Notes under the pieces: generated by a model | The model's database searches: none | Seen by the model: only the letters and a program-made list of their open reading frames with translations | Told to the model about the DNA's origin: nothing | Source of the DNA: Corella eumyota | Lineage: Eukaryota > Chordata > Ascidiacea > Phlebobranchia > Corellidae | DNA length: 64,000 bases | Direction: 5' to 3' | Assembly (NCBI GenBank): GCA_963082875.1 | Contig: OY720099.1 | Location: forward strand, 372,001 to 436,000 | Part shown: positions 63,283 to 64,000 of the stretch, piece after piece | Layout of the letters: each line of letters starts with the position of its first letter | Position numbering within the stretch: position 1 is the first letter of the stretch | Translations under genes and position numbers: made by a program

Positions 63283-64000
<718 letters not shown>

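Overview
The window is AT-rich animal nuclear DNA with short introns, closely packed genes, many tRNA-derived SINEs and no bacterial-type operons. Gene content and compactness suggest a tunicate, most likely a Ciona species; this is inferred from the sequence without any database search.

Layout. From 0.1 to 16.7 kb every recognisable gene is on the minus strand: possible last exons of an unrecognised gene at the left edge, SEC13 (COPII coat and nuclear pore), an RBM7-like RNA-binding protein (nuclear exosome targeting), the V-ATPase B subunit, and AIFM2/FSP1 (ubiquinone reductase that suppresses ferroptosis). AIFM2 is head-to-head with a plus-strand SLC27A/FATP very-long-chain acyl-CoA synthetase at 17.5-22.7 kb. 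From 22.4 to 35.6 kb lies a tandem segmental duplication. Each unit carries the 3' end of SLC27A (dead in the second unit) and one large intronless ORF that joins a DUF294/GlnD-like nucleotidyltransferase domain to an array of 44-residue TPRs. A 34-bp minisatellite of about 33 units and several small repeats sit between the two ORFs. An intronless lysosomal glucocerebrosidase (GBA) follows at 38.0-39.6 kb. It is convergent with the mitochondrial RNA helicase SUPV3L1, and the piRNA helicase MOV10L1 (19 exons) lies upstream on the same minus strand. The right end holds an unrecognised coiled-coil protein, a small membrane-protein ORF ending 4 nt before a SOSS-B/NABP single-strand DNA-binding protein, SREK1IP1, and an intronless calmodulin.

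Exon boundaries were read from GT/AG sites and reading phase. For SLC27A, V-ATPase B, AIFM2, MOV10L1, SREK1IP1 and the coiled-coil gene all phases close exactly and predicted lengths are plausible. SUPV3L1 closes only if one base is added in exon 6.

About 30 copies of one tRNA-derived SINE crowd the introns of the minus-strand genes (SEC13, V-ATPase B, AIFM2, SUPV3L1, MOV10L1) and are not seen from 17 to 40 kb or right of 55 kb. A second family of about 180 bp, a third AT-rich family and several foldback/TIR elements are also present. No retrovirus-like, LTR or Polinton element was recognised. The most unusual content is the pair of nucleotidyltransferase-TPR genes and the duplication that made them.
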